Of a DNA stretch of 64,000 bases, positions 11,929 through 24,071 are shown piece by piece. Every line of letters starts with the position of its first letter. Position 1 is the first letter of the stretch. Source of the DNA: Catonia carolina (taxonomy: Eukaryota > Arthropoda > Insecta > Hemiptera > Achilidae); assembly GCA_035578175.1 (NCBI GenBank), contig JAQMRL010000006.1, positions 52,862,001 to 52,926,000 on the forward strand, written 5' to 3'. The notes under the pieces are model-generated. The model had not been told where the DNA came from, ran no database searches, and saw only the letters and a list, made by a program, of their open reading frames with translations. Made by a program: the position numbers and the translations under genes.

Positions 11929-12064
11929 ATACTCTCTCAGGAATGGTCAACCTGAGTCTGTACAAGACTACACCTCATTTACACGTCATACATAACATCC
12001 TCATCTCATTGGGTCATGGGGTTGCTTATTGTTATGCATTTAACAGATTGTAACGTACATAATA
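11929..12064 (+). repeat. SINE B 3' half
   Basis: Starts at ACTCTCTCAGGAATGGTC; lacks the tRNA-like head. Confidence 0.7.
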
Positions 12065-12154
12065 TATTAGGAATTATTAAAAAAAATAAAAATTTTATAC
12101 TTGAATATTTTATACTTATTATTATTATTATTAATTTTATACTTAAATAATTTT

Positions 12155-12469
12155 AACCCACCGGGTTGGTCTAGAGGTACAGTCGTCGCCAAAATCAGCT
12201 GTTTAACAACTGATTTTCGGAGACGAAGGTTCCTGGTTCAAATTCTAGTAAAGGTAGTTACTTTTATACGGATTTGAATACTAGACAGTGGTTACCGGTG
12301 TACTTTGATGGTTGGGGTTTAATTAACCATACTCTCTCAGGAATGGTCGGCCTGGGTGTGTACAAGACTACACCTCATTTACACGTCATACACATCATCC
12401 TCATCTCATTGGGTCATGGGGTTGCTTATTGTTCTAAATTTAACAGATTGCAACGTACACAAATTAGGA
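12155..12469 (+). repeat. SINE B, near full length
   Basis: Head CCACCGGGTTGGTCTAGAGG, a B-box variant (GGTTCAAATTC) and end near ACACAAATTAGG. This is the best copy for defining the family. Confidence 0.8.
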
Positions 12470-12847
12470 ATAAAAAATAATAATAATAATAATTTTGAAA
12501 GTATTTTGTTATTACTTTTTAATCAGCGTGTACACATATTTAAATAATGCGCATGCTCAGTGACGTCATCATTTGTTTACTTGAGATACCTTTCTTACGG
12601 TGAACCGAGTATATGTGTAAGTTTGTAGTTCTTTGTGTGAATCTAGTAAGAGAATTTAGATTATAATAAAAGCAACTGCTAAAATTTGCACTGATTAATT
12701 GGTAGTTATCTCCATTTTATCCAAAGCCGACAACCGGTAAAGTCAGGAGTAAGGAACGTATATTACGTTTCCAGTCCAAAACTACGAAAAACAATTAGCC
12801 AGAAATTAATACATATATTACATGATGAACAAAAATGAGGTACATAC

Positions 12848-12996
12848 CTTTGAACGACAAGTTTAATTGAATTTCCAGCATTGTGAAAAAGGTTTTGTGC
12901 ATCCTGATGCCTAATATCTCTTGCGTCGTAATCAGCAATTTTGCGAATTTTATCACCAGGTCTTAATAAACCATCGCACGGAGTATTTACTTGGGC
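12848..12996 (-). CDS. Zasp66: PDZ-domain protein (Zasp66-like), second coding exon
   Basis: This 149-bp exon on the minus strand is bounded by a TTTTTTACAG acceptor and a GTATGTAC donor. It encodes 49 residues plus two bases: AQVNTPCDGLLRPGDKI, then IADYDARDIRHQDAQNLF and AGNSIKLVVQ. This is the second half of a PDZ domain: the G-D-x-I turn (LRPGDKI), the alpha-B helix with HQDAQ (its His is the class I ligand contact in this family), and the last strand IKLVVQR. It continues in frame from VTR of the previous exon. The last two bases (AG) complete an Arg codon with the first base of the exon at 5468-5672. The upstream intron is about 36.6 kb and filled with transposons. Symbol assigned by resemblance to insect Zasp66; another PDZ/LIM-family gene remains possible. 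Confidence 0.75.
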
Positions 12997-13047
12997 CTGT
13001 AAAAAAATTCAAAAATTTAGAAAAATTATTTAAGATAACACAGTATA

Positions 13048-13445
13048 TATGCCCATGACAAGCAAATGGAGTATTAAATTATGAGCACTCGATCTGCTAG
13101 TTTCACGGCTACAATTAATAGTTATGTTTCTTATCACACTGTCAACCAATTACTATGACTGAAGCATTTAAGAACAGAAGAGGTAAAGGTGTAAAAGATA
13201 CTAGTCACAGTTATCTCCACTGAGAGTAACGAATTTTATTATACAGCCAGACCCTTTGGTGAATGAAGTAAAGGTGTAATTTGCAGGGTGAAAAGTAGAT
13301 GCTTTTCAGAGAGCCTGAAATGCTAATAAGCATACTTTTCCACTCAGTAAGGAAGGCAATTCTAAAACACCTCACTCCTCGTTTTACTTAGTAAAGCCTC
13401 TAGAGGTCAAACCAGCCTTTCGGCTGATGAACTAAATAACAAAAA
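13048..13445 (+). repeat. Repeat D
   Basis: Ends with CCAGCCTTTCGGCTGATGA, the family's conserved 3' hairpin. Confidence 0.75.
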
Positions 13446-13757
13446 CACAGCATAAACATTACACTTAACATTCTTTCAATATAGGAAAATTATTCTATGT
13501 TCCCGAAAGGATGATTTGGGTTCAGGGAGGGGGTCTGAAAATGTATATATCTGGTGACGACACGATTTCGAAAAATCGACATGAAGACAATAATTTCCTT
13601 CCCTATATATTAAATAGGGTAAACGAAATTAAAAACAGCTAAAAAAGTTAGTAAAGGAATAAAAAACTAACTTTACTACCCTTGTACAAATCTCACATGC
13701 AAACAATATTGTCTTGCTATTTGGCACTAACAGTGAAATTTAATTTATCTTATTTAA

Positions 13758-14327
13758 CCCTTTCAGTACCGACGTCCGGAAAACAGGACGTCGATATAGT
13801 TACGTAGTGACAACATCCGATTTACCGGACGCCCGTAAGTTAAGCATAAAGTGCCAACGTCTGGATAACCGAATATTTACAAAAAAAATTTAAAAAAAAA
13901 TTAATGGAATAATGTGTTTTGAAACCACCTCCGAAATACTAGCGCGCTAGCCTGCAAAGCGAAAGGTCCCGGGTTCGATTCCCGGCTAGGGTCTGGAAAT
14001 TTTAACACGTTAAAATTACCGTTAAGGTACCAAAACCTTCAGTAGTTGTTAATGACCAAGCTGTCGATGCGACTTTAAAAATAAACTAAAAAAACTAGGC
14101 CTATATTGAATATTTTTAGGGTTAGAACGATTTCTTTTTTTAGGAACACAATAAAAATTAATTTTTAACAAGAAATTTTCTTTTTCTGTGACCTTAAAAT
14201 TTTGGTTGGCAATGGCAGGCTTATGCCTGAAATTTTTCGAAATAAGGACTGGCATTTTTCGTACACCTTTATTCACATTAAATGGCTTTAGATCAAACTT
14301 TTAAATATTGTTTCAGCACTGAAAGAG
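13758..14327. mobile_element. PiggyBac-like nonautonomous element (570 bp)
   Basis: TTAA flanks at 13754-13757 and 14328-14331. The ends are CCCTTTCAGTACC and (inverted) CTCTTTCAGTGCTG. It contains a tRNA-like SINE C near 13930-14085. No transposase. Confidence 0.65.
13930..14085 (+). repeat. SINE C (tRNA-like)
   Basis: B box GGTTCGATTCC and tail GTCGATGCGACTTTAAAAATA. Head degraded. Confidence 0.6.
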
Positions 14328-14949
14328 TTAAAGTAACTTAACATTTTTGAAACAATAAATAAAAAGAGATTTTTCCGTAGGTCAAAATAATGTAAAATAA
14401 CAAAAAAAGGAAAAAATTAATATGACTTAGAATAAAAGGTTGATTTCAAAATGTATCAACCAAATATGACGCAGTCTAGTAAAAACAAATTTCAAACCGA
14501 ATAAAAAAAAATTTGTAGTAGAAAAAATATTATACAGGGAAGTAAAAATCCGAAATTTTCGTTTATTTTATTAAATTAAACAGTCATAAAATTTAAAAAA
14601 ACAACAAATATTAGAAAAAGAGGAATTTAGGTTGTCTCAAGGATACCCTACAAAAAGTTGCCAAATTTTTAATATATTACTAAAAGAGTGAAGCAAGTAT
14701 GTTCCGCCTGGTCTAAGTAATTTCTCTACTCCCATGATCTCATCGATATTTAATTCACGCCTAAGTTGGCAAACCTGCAATTTTATAAAGTGATACACAT
14801 CGCATGTTTACATGTATGTAAACGTACTCTTTAGTGGCACAGATTTTTAAATTGTGTTGCGTTGTAAATTTTACGCCAGAAATACCTTATGTTACTTGTA
14901 AAATCAATTAAATTAGTTTATATTTCATACCCGAATTATTTTTTATTAC

Positions 14950-15237
14950 ATGGACTGTTGTATTATAAGTTCCCTTAATTTTTTACTATTACAATTGTGG
15001 ATACTTAAATTCAACCCAATATTTAATTACTGTACTAATTTTAAGACAGAACATAAGATACAATCAAATTACTCTGTCAAGTTTACTTCAATTAAAAAGG
15101 GTTTATTAAAGGATTTTTCCTTCTACAGAGCTACAAAAACGATACTTCAAAGATATTTCTGTTACCTGGCTCCTAAATTGTATAACCTACTTTCCGAAAA
15201 TTATAAAAGTTTACGGATATCATAAAATTTAGGTTTA
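14950..15237 (+). pseudogene. Possible LINE C-terminal relic
   Basis: The 91-codon frame ends ATKTILQRYFCYLAPKLYNLL, resembling the end of CR1/jockey-type LINE proteins (RSF-x-Y-x-APKLYN-x-LP). The N-terminal part is not recognisable. Confidence 0.35.
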
Positions 15238-15539
15238 CGGAATTTATGGAGGTTGACTGTCGCCACATGTTTAAAACAATGAAGGATTTAAGTATTAAAA
15301 TGAAAATTTTATTTTTTTATTTATTTATTTTTTGCTCTTACGGCCTCATTGGTCCACTTGAATCAAATCTAAAAATCCTTCTTGGTTTGGTTTTAGAATT
15401 TTTTTCTTAATAGTTTGGGATCTGATCTGTCTGATTTTATCTGTACAAATCATTGATGACGGAGCTCGAGTTTTTTCGACGAATCTTGTGTCTTTATTTA
15501 AAATTTTATTTACGGTATTGTACTAAATTATATTAAATC

Positions 15540-17290
15540 AAGTAGCCTACACAATAGAGGATCAAAGAACGGCATAAAAAAACAGTCTTACTTTTTCAGA
15601 CGACCTAGCAATCGTTTTTAGGAACACAGTAACAGCAATACAACAAATCACGTGTTAAAAGAACAAACAGAAAAAGCAGAACTAGAGATTTCCTTCGAGA
15701 AAACTAAAAATCTGGTGTGAAACACTCACACGACTTTCTCTTGCCAGTGCAAATAATAAACAATATAACTTAAGTAATAAAACATTAGAAATAAACAAAA
15801 AACTAACCTCAATAAATATAACCTAATTTTAATCATGAGTGAAAGACACAAAATGAAAATAAACCTCAGATTGGCTTAAAAAAAACGGAAAATCACTCTT
15901 TCACGCTAAACTAGGCTCTGTAGAGAAAAATGCTCTAAATAAAAGTTGTAGATCGTTTGATTTCTTTTAAATTTGATTATATATACTTTTGTCGTAAAAT
16001 GCATACTTAGGCTAAAATCTAAAAAAAGTCGATTTTTAACACGTTTTCGTGAGAACAAACCAGAAATCGCTAATTACTGCTAAACTAAGCGTTATACAAA
16101 AAAATGTTTCAGATAAAAGTTTTATAAAAGTATGTATATATATACATTTTTGCGCTAAAATGTATATTAAAGTCGCAATCTTAAAAAAAACATTTTTTTT
16201 TTTACGAAAAAACAGCCGCACCAAGAATTTCAGTAGAGATGGCGCCAACCCTATCTTGTAGAGCATACAAATTTTAGTAAATGAGGCGATATAAAATAAA
16301 TCGTAGGACCCGTTTTAGAGGTCGCAAAAAAGTGAAAAATGACACGAATAAATACTACTTCTGGTTGTCCGATTTTGATGAAAATGTTCGTGTCGGGTCC
16401 TCTAGTGGTATCTAACTTAAGTTTCAAGTTTCAAGTTCGTACGATATTCCGTTCTTGAGATATTCTGTTCACATACACGCAGACCAATCGCTAAAAACAT
16501 GTTTTTGGGGGATTAGGGGGTCTGAAAACGTGTAGATCCAGTAAAAACTCGATTTCGAAAAATCGACATGAAAACAATACTTTCGTTCCTATATATTCTT
16601 ATAGGTAAGAGAAAGGAAAACATCGAACATCAAAACAGCCCCACGTCACCTAAAGACACAATACAGAAAAATTGGGAAAGCTGATAGCTTCAAGTACCTC
16701 GGGGAGATAATACAATTCAGAACAGCGAAAAGGAAGCGAACAAGAACAGACGAGGAAAGATGGCCGGTGCATTTCGAGGAACTCACCACTTGTGTAAGAA
16801 GAAATTACTTTCAAGACAAGCCAAGATTAGACATTATAATACTGTAATAAAACCAGAGTGTTTGTACACGAGTGAGTGCCTTAGAATGATCAGGAAGGTT
16901 GGTTTGAGAGAAGCAGAGAAATTTGACAGAAAAATCCTTCACAAGATAACGGGCCCGAAGATAGTAGACGAACAATATAGGTTACGAGGTCGAAAAGAAC
17001 TGTACAAGGAAAATGAACGATTAATGGAAACGATCAAAAATAGAAGACTAAAATTTTACGGACACCTGAATAGAAAAGATGACAACCAGTTGACAAAATA
17101 AAATTTAAGACACTAAACAATAGACCTAAGGTGTCGGATAAATGGTTTAAAGAAGTCAGAAAGGATATTGAGAAAACCGGAATAAACTGAGAAAGCTTAA
17201 TGAACCGAACCAAATTCAGAAAATAAATAACGGACTCTAAGGTCTTCCATAAAGAACAAGAACAGAACACCTGTTGGACAGAAGAAAGGA
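15540..17290 (+). pseudogene. LINE RT relic split by a repeat E insertion
   Basis: At 15580-15700 the conceptual peptide contains SDDLAIVFRNTVTAIQQI and LEISFEKTK, the motif C and motif D region of an RT. A repeat E copy interrupts it (15704-16617). It resumes with PKDTIQKIGKADSFKYLGE and continues (16760-17101) with TVIKPECLYTSECL and a C-terminal QLTK...WFKEVRKDIEKTG. Several stops and frameshifts are present. The C-terminal part is related to the fragments at 34010 and 45898. Confidence 0.65.
15704..16617 (+). repeat. Repeat E in a LINE RT
   Basis: Complete ends (AATCTGGTGTGAAACACTC ... GGTAAGAGAAAG). GAAAAC borders both sides, perhaps the target duplication. Confidence 0.75.
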
Positions 17291-17562
17291 GAAAAGTTTA
17301 GTGTGCAAATGCTGAGAATGTAGACTGCAAAAAGAGCTTCTAGAAACGTCTAGTCACCTCGCATGGTCTAAAATTTTCCCTATATGAGGGAAAAATTAAA
17401 TTATATTTTGAAATATTAGTTAAATTCAGTGATGCTTGAACCAGGAGGAAAGAAGAGTGTCTTTCATCATCTCATCACACTTATATCTAAGTTATAAATT
17501 AAATAAAGCAAGTTTAAATACACTCAACAAACGTTTTTACAATTATTATTTATTGAATAAAT

Positions 17563-17848
17563 CCACCGGGTTGGTCCAGAGGTAAAGTCGACGCTACGAG
17601 TCAGCTGTTTAACAATTAATTTTCGAAGACGAAGGTTCCTGGTTTAAATCCTACTAAAGGCCGTTACTTTTGTACCGATTTGAATACTAGGCAGTGGTTA
17701 CTGGTGTACTTTGATGGTTGGGGTCCAATTAACTATAATTTCTTAGGAATGGTCGGCCTGGGTTTGTACATGTCATACACAACATCCTCATCTCATTGGG
17801 TTATTGGGTTCTGGACTGAACAGATTGCAACGTACACACATTAGGGAT
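17563..17848 (+). repeat. SINE B
   Basis: Full head, with a short deletion after GGCCTGGGTTTGTAC. Confidence 0.75.
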
Positions 17849-18394
17849 TAAAAAAAATCCTAGATCTAAAGCTAACTAGTTCAATGAATTATGGCTTGAT
17901 ATTAAAACTGATCAACTTCTCCAATTTCGTTCAAAAGAAGTGAATGTAACATAAAACAAGTTCCTTAAATACAAAAAATGTAAGAGAAGTTAAAACTTTA
18001 ATTAGTTAAAAAAAATGAAGAGAAAACAAAACAAAAACTGTATTGGTATTTATTTGTTGCAGTTGGCAATACAATAGTCTGGCATTGTAATACGTATTGG
18101 AAGAAATCCAAAAATCGCCCGACATAACACTAACTAATTATTAGTGTATTGTCACTTGAAAGAAGAACTTTAAAGAAAAACATAAAACAGGAAACAAACT
18201 TAAAAATCAATCACTCCCACAGAAATGAATAAAATATTGCGATACATAAATTTATTCAGAAGTAAGTAATTTCCTAGTTAAAATGTAATCGTAGTTGTTC
18301 TCTTAACCTTCTTTAGTTTACAAAATTACGAATTTTTTTATTATTGTCACTATTCTTAGAATATCATTTTTTACATGACATATATATGAGGATC
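17849..18394. other. No feature recognised
   Basis: AT-rich, no repeat match within the window. Confidence 0.45.
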
Positions 18395-18690
18395 TAATTA
18401 TATGACTGAAGCATTTAAGAAAACAAAAGGAAGAGGTGTAAAAGGCACTAGTCAGAGTTATCTCCTCTGAAAGTTATGACTTCATCATTATACAGCCAAA
18501 CCTTGTGGTGAATGAAGTGAAGGTGTCATTTGCAGGATGGAAAATAGATGATTTTCAGAGGGTTATATGCTGATAAGCATACCTTTTCACTCAGTGAGGA
18601 AAGCAATGGTAAACCTCCTTACCTCTCGTTTTAATAAGTAAATCATTTAGATATTCAAACCAGCCTTTCAGCAGAAGACCTAAACACCGC
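18395..18690 (+). repeat. Repeat D, 5' truncated
   Basis: Starts at TATATGACTGAAGCATTTAAG. Confidence 0.7.
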
Positions 18691-18711
18691 GAGAGATAAC
18701 AAACAATAATA

Positions 18712-19488
18712 CAGAGAACTAAAGAGTGATTTTTAGTCCTGTTACCCAATTGTTGTCTGGTAATATTTTTTCTAAGAAAGGGAAATTTTGTTTTGTGACA
18801 CGAAGTTGGTAGCCCTACTCAACCGGTATAGATACGGCAGTTTGAATTAATTTTCGTTGACCTGTGTAAAATTTTGTGCCGTTTCCGGTTGTGTTTTACC
18901 CTAGAACAGCAGGTTTTCATTCTAGAACAATATTTTGCTACGAAATCGTACGCGAGTGTAAAAGAATCATTTCAAATTAATTTTTTTGGTGTTCCTCCAC
19001 CAGAAAAAAATGTCAATTTCTAGGCTAGCAAACCGATTTCGAGAGAGAGGTAGTGTTTGCTACAGAAAACGTAGTGGTCGACCAACTCTCTTGACAGATA
19101 ACGTTTTAGAGAATGTGAAAACAAGATTGCTCAATTCTCCACGGAAAAATTTACGAAAACTTTCCTCGCAAGTTGGTTTGTCATATTTGAGTGTTCAGAA
19201 AGTTGCTAAAAAATTTAAATTGTATCCGTATCGCGTACGATTAATCCAAGAACTTCAGCCTCCAGATTTAAACAAGCGATTGTTCTAGGGTAAAAGACAT
19301 TCTGTTCGTAACACGACCGAAAACGGCACACAATTTTACACAGCTCAAGAAGAATCAACTCATACTACCGTATCTATACCGGTAGAGTAGGGCTACCAAC
19401 TTTGTGTCACAAAACCAAATTTCTCTTTCTTAGAAAAAATTTACCAGACATTAACAATTTGGTAAAAGGACTAAAAAAAATCACTCTG
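18712..19488. mobile_element. Tc1/mariner-type element, internally deleted
   Basis: Long inverted ends of about 120 bp share TTGGTAGCCCTACTC and CCGGTATAGATACGG. TA flanks at 18710-18711 and 19489-19490. It carries only the N-terminal part of a transposase-like protein (18915-19288). Confidence 0.7.
18915..19288 (+). pseudogene. Helix-turn-helix N-terminal part of a transposase
   Basis: Two frames joined by a shift near 19007: LEQYFATKSYASVKESFQ in the first, then RLANRFRERGSVCYRKRSGR and KNLRKLSSQVGLSYLSVQKV in the second. This is the two-HTH DNA-binding region found in many insect Tc1/mariner-like transposases, with the GRP linker (SGRP). It ends at PPDLNKRLF before any DDE residue, so the catalytic domain is missing. 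Confidence 0.65.
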
Positions 19489-19490
19489 TA

Positions 19491-20144
19491 TAATCAACAA
19501 TAATTACTCCTTAAAACTAAAGTACATTAATAGAAAGCTACTCGTTTTAAAACAAATTACAACAATTCAGTCATAGTTTCTACAAATAATAAATGATTTG
19601 TGTCGTTCTTAAAGCGTCCAACACTGAATCAGAAATAAACGAATGACACATGCATGTGTGGAAATAGAGACAGATTCACTTAGTGACTAAGTAAGTTATT
19701 GTAAGTACCTACTGCTAAGTAAGTGAGTAAGTCACCAAGTCACTTGAATTAAATTACATTCAACATAAAACAATGAACTTTAGGGTTACTTAAGTTTAAA
19801 ATTACCAATAAATTAAATTAAAGAAGTTGAGATTAATATTGACATTAATATAAATTGTATGAAAACAAACTAATATATAAATATCAACGGAAGAAAGTTC
19901 ATCAATTAAAAAAAACATAATTCAACAATCAAGAAATCTCTTTCCAGTTAAAAGGAAACAAAAAATCAGAGACAATTGAAATCACACTGACAAGAACCAA
20001 ATCAAAAGTTCAATTTATTGAAAAAGAGGAGATCGATTCCTAGACGAAGATTCCTACACTTTTCAATTGCGTACTAGAGAAAAAAAATCAAAGAACGAAG
20101 AAAAGTTAACAACCACAAAGCGATTGGAACAAAAAAAATCTGGT
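19491..20144. other. No feature recognised
   Basis: Only short AAGTAAGTGAGTAAG-like runs near 19690-19740. Confidence 0.45.
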
Positions 20145-20631
20145 ATAAAACACTCACTCAACTTTATATTGCCAATATATAATGAAAATCATAACTTTTG
20201 TTTAATCATTAGTAAACAATGTAAAATGAAAAACAACTTAACTTTAATCATGAGTAAATGATTCAAAATGAAAATCAACCTCTAAAAATATGAAAAATTA
20301 TTGACACTAAGAACTGTACAAGAAAATACTTGAAATAAAAGTTGTTGAAGATTTTTATTTTTAATATAATTATAAACACTTTTGTTGTAAAATGCCATAC
20401 TTAGGACGCAATCTTAAAAAACCCAAATTTTATCGATTTTGACAAAAAAATACAGAAAATCATTAATTGCCGCTAAACTAAGTGTTGTACAAAAATCCGC
20501 TTGAAATAAAAGTTGTAAATTTTTAAAAATTCTACAATTTTTATTTCAAGCGATTCACTCGATTTAGAAAAAATCGACATGAAAACAATACTTTCCTTCC
20601 CAGTATATTTATACAGGGTAAGAGAAAGTAA
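20145..20631 (+). repeat. Repeat E, internally deleted
   Basis: Both ends present, but the centre lacks about 500 bp. Confidence 0.65.
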
Positions 20632-20800
20632 AACCAATATCGCAATCGACTGCTTAGCTTTCGAAGACGTCTTAACTATTCTTGTAGGGAATAAAAAACT
20701 AGCAACACATCAGATCGAACCAATGAAAGAAATTGCTGCAAAAACTGGTTTAAAAATATCTTTCGAAATAACTGAATACTTTAGAAATAATAAAATCATT
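20632..20800 (+). pseudogene. LINE RT fragment around motif C
   Basis: It reads TNIAIDCLAFEDVLTILVGN, then LATHQIEPMKEIAAKTGLK and ISFEITEYF. The usual FADDLAIL is changed to FEDVLTIL, so the catalytic pair is degraded. It abuts the 3' end of a repeat E copy (20145-20631) and is followed by a (GT)n tract. Confidence 0.6.
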
Positions 20801-20809
20801 TTGAGTGTT

Positions 20810-20815
<6 letters not shown>

Positions 20816-20853
<38 letters not shown>
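20816..20853 (+). repeat. (GT)n microsatellite
   Basis: About 19 repeats after a LINE fragment. Confidence 0.9.
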
Positions 20854-20857
<4 letters not shown>

Positions 20858-21165
20858 CGTGTGTTGTTAGTAGTTCGTTGAATCAGGAACAAGGTGATAT
20901 TATTATTTTATTTTAAAATAGTAAAACGTAATTCTTAAAACAATGCACACCTTGTTAGACAGTAAACGTGGCTCGTGACGACTGGTGAAAGACAGCTCAG
21001 ACAGTGAACTCGCTGGCTTATGTCGACTGGAACCGAGTATACCCGTTCAGTGTCACCGACTCGAGCGTGACGGTTCAGTTTTGTTCACTGTTTAGAAAGA
21101 CCTCAAGGTGCGCCAAAAGAAGTTTTCACTTTAATAAGTCAACGGTACTGCATTAACAACCATCC

Positions 21166-21540
21166 TAATCAGCCGAAAGGCTGGTTTGAACCTCTAGAGG
21201 CTTTACTAAGTAAAACGAGGAGTGATGGGGTTTACAATTGTCTTCCTCACTGAATGGAAAAGTATACTTATCTGCATGCCAGGCCCTCCGAAAAGCACCT
21301 ACTTTCCACCCTGCAAATTACACCTTCACTTCATTTACCACAGGATCTGGCTGTATAATGAAATTCATTACTTTCAGAGGTGGTAACTCTGACTTATCCC
21401 TTTTACGCCTCTTCTGTTCTTAAATGCTTCAGTCATATAATTGGCTGACATGCGTTAAGAAACAGAACTATTTTTTGTAGCCTTGGAACTAACAGATCGA
21501 GTACAAATAATTTAACACTCCACCTGCTTGTTATGGGCAG
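21166..21540 (-). repeat. Repeat D
   Basis: Minus-strand copy from GGCTGGTTTGAACCTC back to ACTCCACCTGCTTG. Confidence 0.75.
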
Positions 21541-22049
21541 ATCCTCAGGTTACTTATTTATTAAACCGATCACCACCTCAGGTTGCTCAGAAACCTCAGG
21601 TTACTGGAATATTTTAAATTTAACTGCACAGTGAATAATGTAACGCAATAATTTCCGACTGTTGGAGGGGATACAAGACAGATGAGTTAGAAGACGCGGG
21701 TTTTTAACTGGATCGAATACACAGCGAATATAACGGATGTGTAAAATGGCGAAATAATTGTATTTTTTAAAAAAATTTATTCCTTATGTGTGTACAGTTG
21801 GTAGCTGACTTGTTTGCTAGTGCGGAATGCAGTGCAAGGGGGCCTGATACTACAGTAGTTATTCGAAATGGTTTGTGAGTAATATTTTTAGAAGAGCGCG
21901 TACTAATGGTATTGTGGCAATATCGAAAAGGAAGATGGTTCGAGAGGCTTCTGGATTGGTTTCTATTCATAAGATGTTAAATAGCAAATAATAGAGTGAT
22001 AAAGTAACAATAGAGTTAGTTATAAAAGGATATAATAAGGTAGGATCTT

Positions 22050-22520
22050 TGTTGTACAACTATTTGTGAAAGTCGGTTGGTTACCTGTAACACATTTTAT
22101 TCAATTATGGCTTGTTTATATTAGTTATGATTTTTCCAGAAGCAATAAAAAAGATTATTGATCGAATCTCTGTGTCTTTCGAGAAACCTCTTTCATCTAC
22201 CTATATAAAGGGAGCCCAAGTGCGGTCAGTTAGTTAGTATTCGTTTAATCTTTGACGAGTGTGGTATCGGGACGTTAAAGAGGTCAACGCTTCGGGCATT
22301 GTAGTGGTCACTATTGTTATCTATCTTATTGTGTATGTGCATTCTATATAATTGTTTGTAAAGTAGTACTAAGTAAATTATTAAGTTATTTATTGTATTA
22401 CTTCATTATAATTAGTTTATTATTTATTTTGTAAATCTTTTAGTTGTAATAAATACTTGTAATTGTAAACTTTAGTGTATTAATTATTTAATTACCTAGA
22501 TCCCGAAACAGACCTTAGCG
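22050..22520 (+). other. LTR-like promoter sequence
   Basis: TATATAAAGGGAGCC near 22203 is followed about 20 bp later by an initiator-like TCAGTTAGTTAG, then an AT-rich stretch with AATAAA. This is the layout of an insect LTR. Borders and target duplication were not found. Confidence 0.35.
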
Positions 22521-22630
22521 ATAAGTGTCACAGTATTATTACTACTACTAGGTTATAGGAGGAGGAGAATCGTACAAACAATCCTCCTCCACCCAAATTC
22601 CTTACGCTAGCAATCAAGTGAGATCCCATC

Positions 22631-22935
22631 TATACGTTGCTATCTGTTCATTTCAGAACAATAAGCAACCCCATGACCCAATGAGATGAAGATGATGTGT
22701 ATGACGTGTAAATGAGGTGTAGTCTTGTAGAGACCCAGGCCGACTATTCCCGAGAGAAAATGGTAAATTGAACCCCAACCATCAAAGTACACCGGTACCC
22801 ACTGTCTAGTAATCAAATCCGTATAAAAGTAACTACCTTTACTAAGATTTGAACCAGGAAACTTCGTATCCAAAAATCAGCTGTTAAACAGCTGACTCGC
22901 GGCGACGACTTTACCTCTAGACCAACCCGGTGGGT
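22631..22935 (-). repeat. SINE B
   Basis: Full-length minus-strand copy. Confidence 0.75.
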
Positions 22936-22942
22936 CAATTTT

Positions 22943-23275
22943 AATTAAGAAATAAATTGCTTCCGGTTGACCAATTTTTATGAAAATTTTCGCGGCGAGT
23001 CTAGTAGTGGTATTTAACTTGTTCCATGTTTCAACTACCTACTATCTTCCATCTTGAGATATAATAAGAGTATTGTTCACACACACACACACACACACAC
23101 ACATTAGCGATTAATGTGTGTAAACACACCAATCGCTAAAAACATGTTGTTTTTTGGTTCAGGGCGACTGAAAACGTGTATTCGTATATTCGGTAAAATA
23201 TCAATTTCGAAAAATCGACATGAAAACAATACTTTCCTACCCTATAAATTCTTATAAAGCGAAAGAAAATAAAAA
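22943..23275 (+). repeat. Repeat E 3' part
   Basis: From TTGCTTCCGGTTGACC to the 3' end, with (CA)n near 23080. Confidence 0.65.
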
Positions 23276-23865
23276 ACCATAAAAAAAGGTAATTTACTAG
23301 AAAATTTTATAAGGAAACCAGAATATGCACTCGATTAACAACAGAACTAACAAAACGTATGGGGTTATCGAACTGTAAACAGAACGACTGGTGTTTTTTT
23401 TAAAAGCATTTATTGCGAAACTGAAACGAAATCATATGATTGGTTTCTGTAAATAATGCATTTAAAATGACGGACAAACGTAAGCAGAAGTTAGAAGGAG
23501 AAAAGAGAATGAAATATGTTAGTGTGTTGGTGTGAGTGTGTATATAAAGATAATCGTCCGTGTGAAAACGTATCGAACGATGTATGGGTATTTAAATAGG
23601 CCTGTATCATAATAGCGAAACCCGTATTTTATCGTCTCAGTGTACAACTCGGCAGTTCGCCCGGTCTAATATAGAAATTAGAAACAGCAAAACAACGTAA
23701 AATGTTTCATAAATATAATGTAATATTTCAAGTTAAGTGATAAAAATTAATAAAAAAACATCGTAAACAAAGTAAAAAAATCTGGTGTTAAATATTCACA
23801 CGGCTCTTTCTTTCCAATGTAGATAATGAATAATATAACCCATTTTTTAATCTTTTCTTTTTTTT

Positions 23866-24031
23866 GTTTAACGTCCGGATGTTCTGCAATTACTGCTAAT
23901 GCCTAATGCAGACAGTGAAGGATGAAATGATTTTTGTAACGTATGAAAATATGCCGTGCCTGAATGAGATTTGAACCCAAGACCGCACGATAAGAGGCGA
24001 GCACGTTACCAACTACGTCAATGCGGCCGGC
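23866..24031 (-). repeat. SINE A
   Basis: Minus-strand copy with a slightly degraded head; interrupts a repeat E copy that starts at 23780. Confidence 0.8.
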
Positions 24032-24071
24032 AATAATTTTACTTTAATCACCAGTGAATTTTTATTTTTTT

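Larger units (their letters stand above)
11136..12609. mobile_element. TIR element with subterminal tandem repeats (1474 bp)
   Basis: 35-bp terminal inverted repeats (11136-11170 and 12575-12609) match at about 32 positions and begin CTCGGTTCA. TA occurs on both sides. Three 124-bp tandem units start inside the left TIR. Two SINE B copies were inserted later. No transposase ORF seen. Confidence 0.65.

Noticed and set aside
12274..12480. Recurring MNTRQWLPVYFD-like peptides at many places
   Set aside because: They are translations of SINE B copies, in both orientations and often broken; not a protein family.
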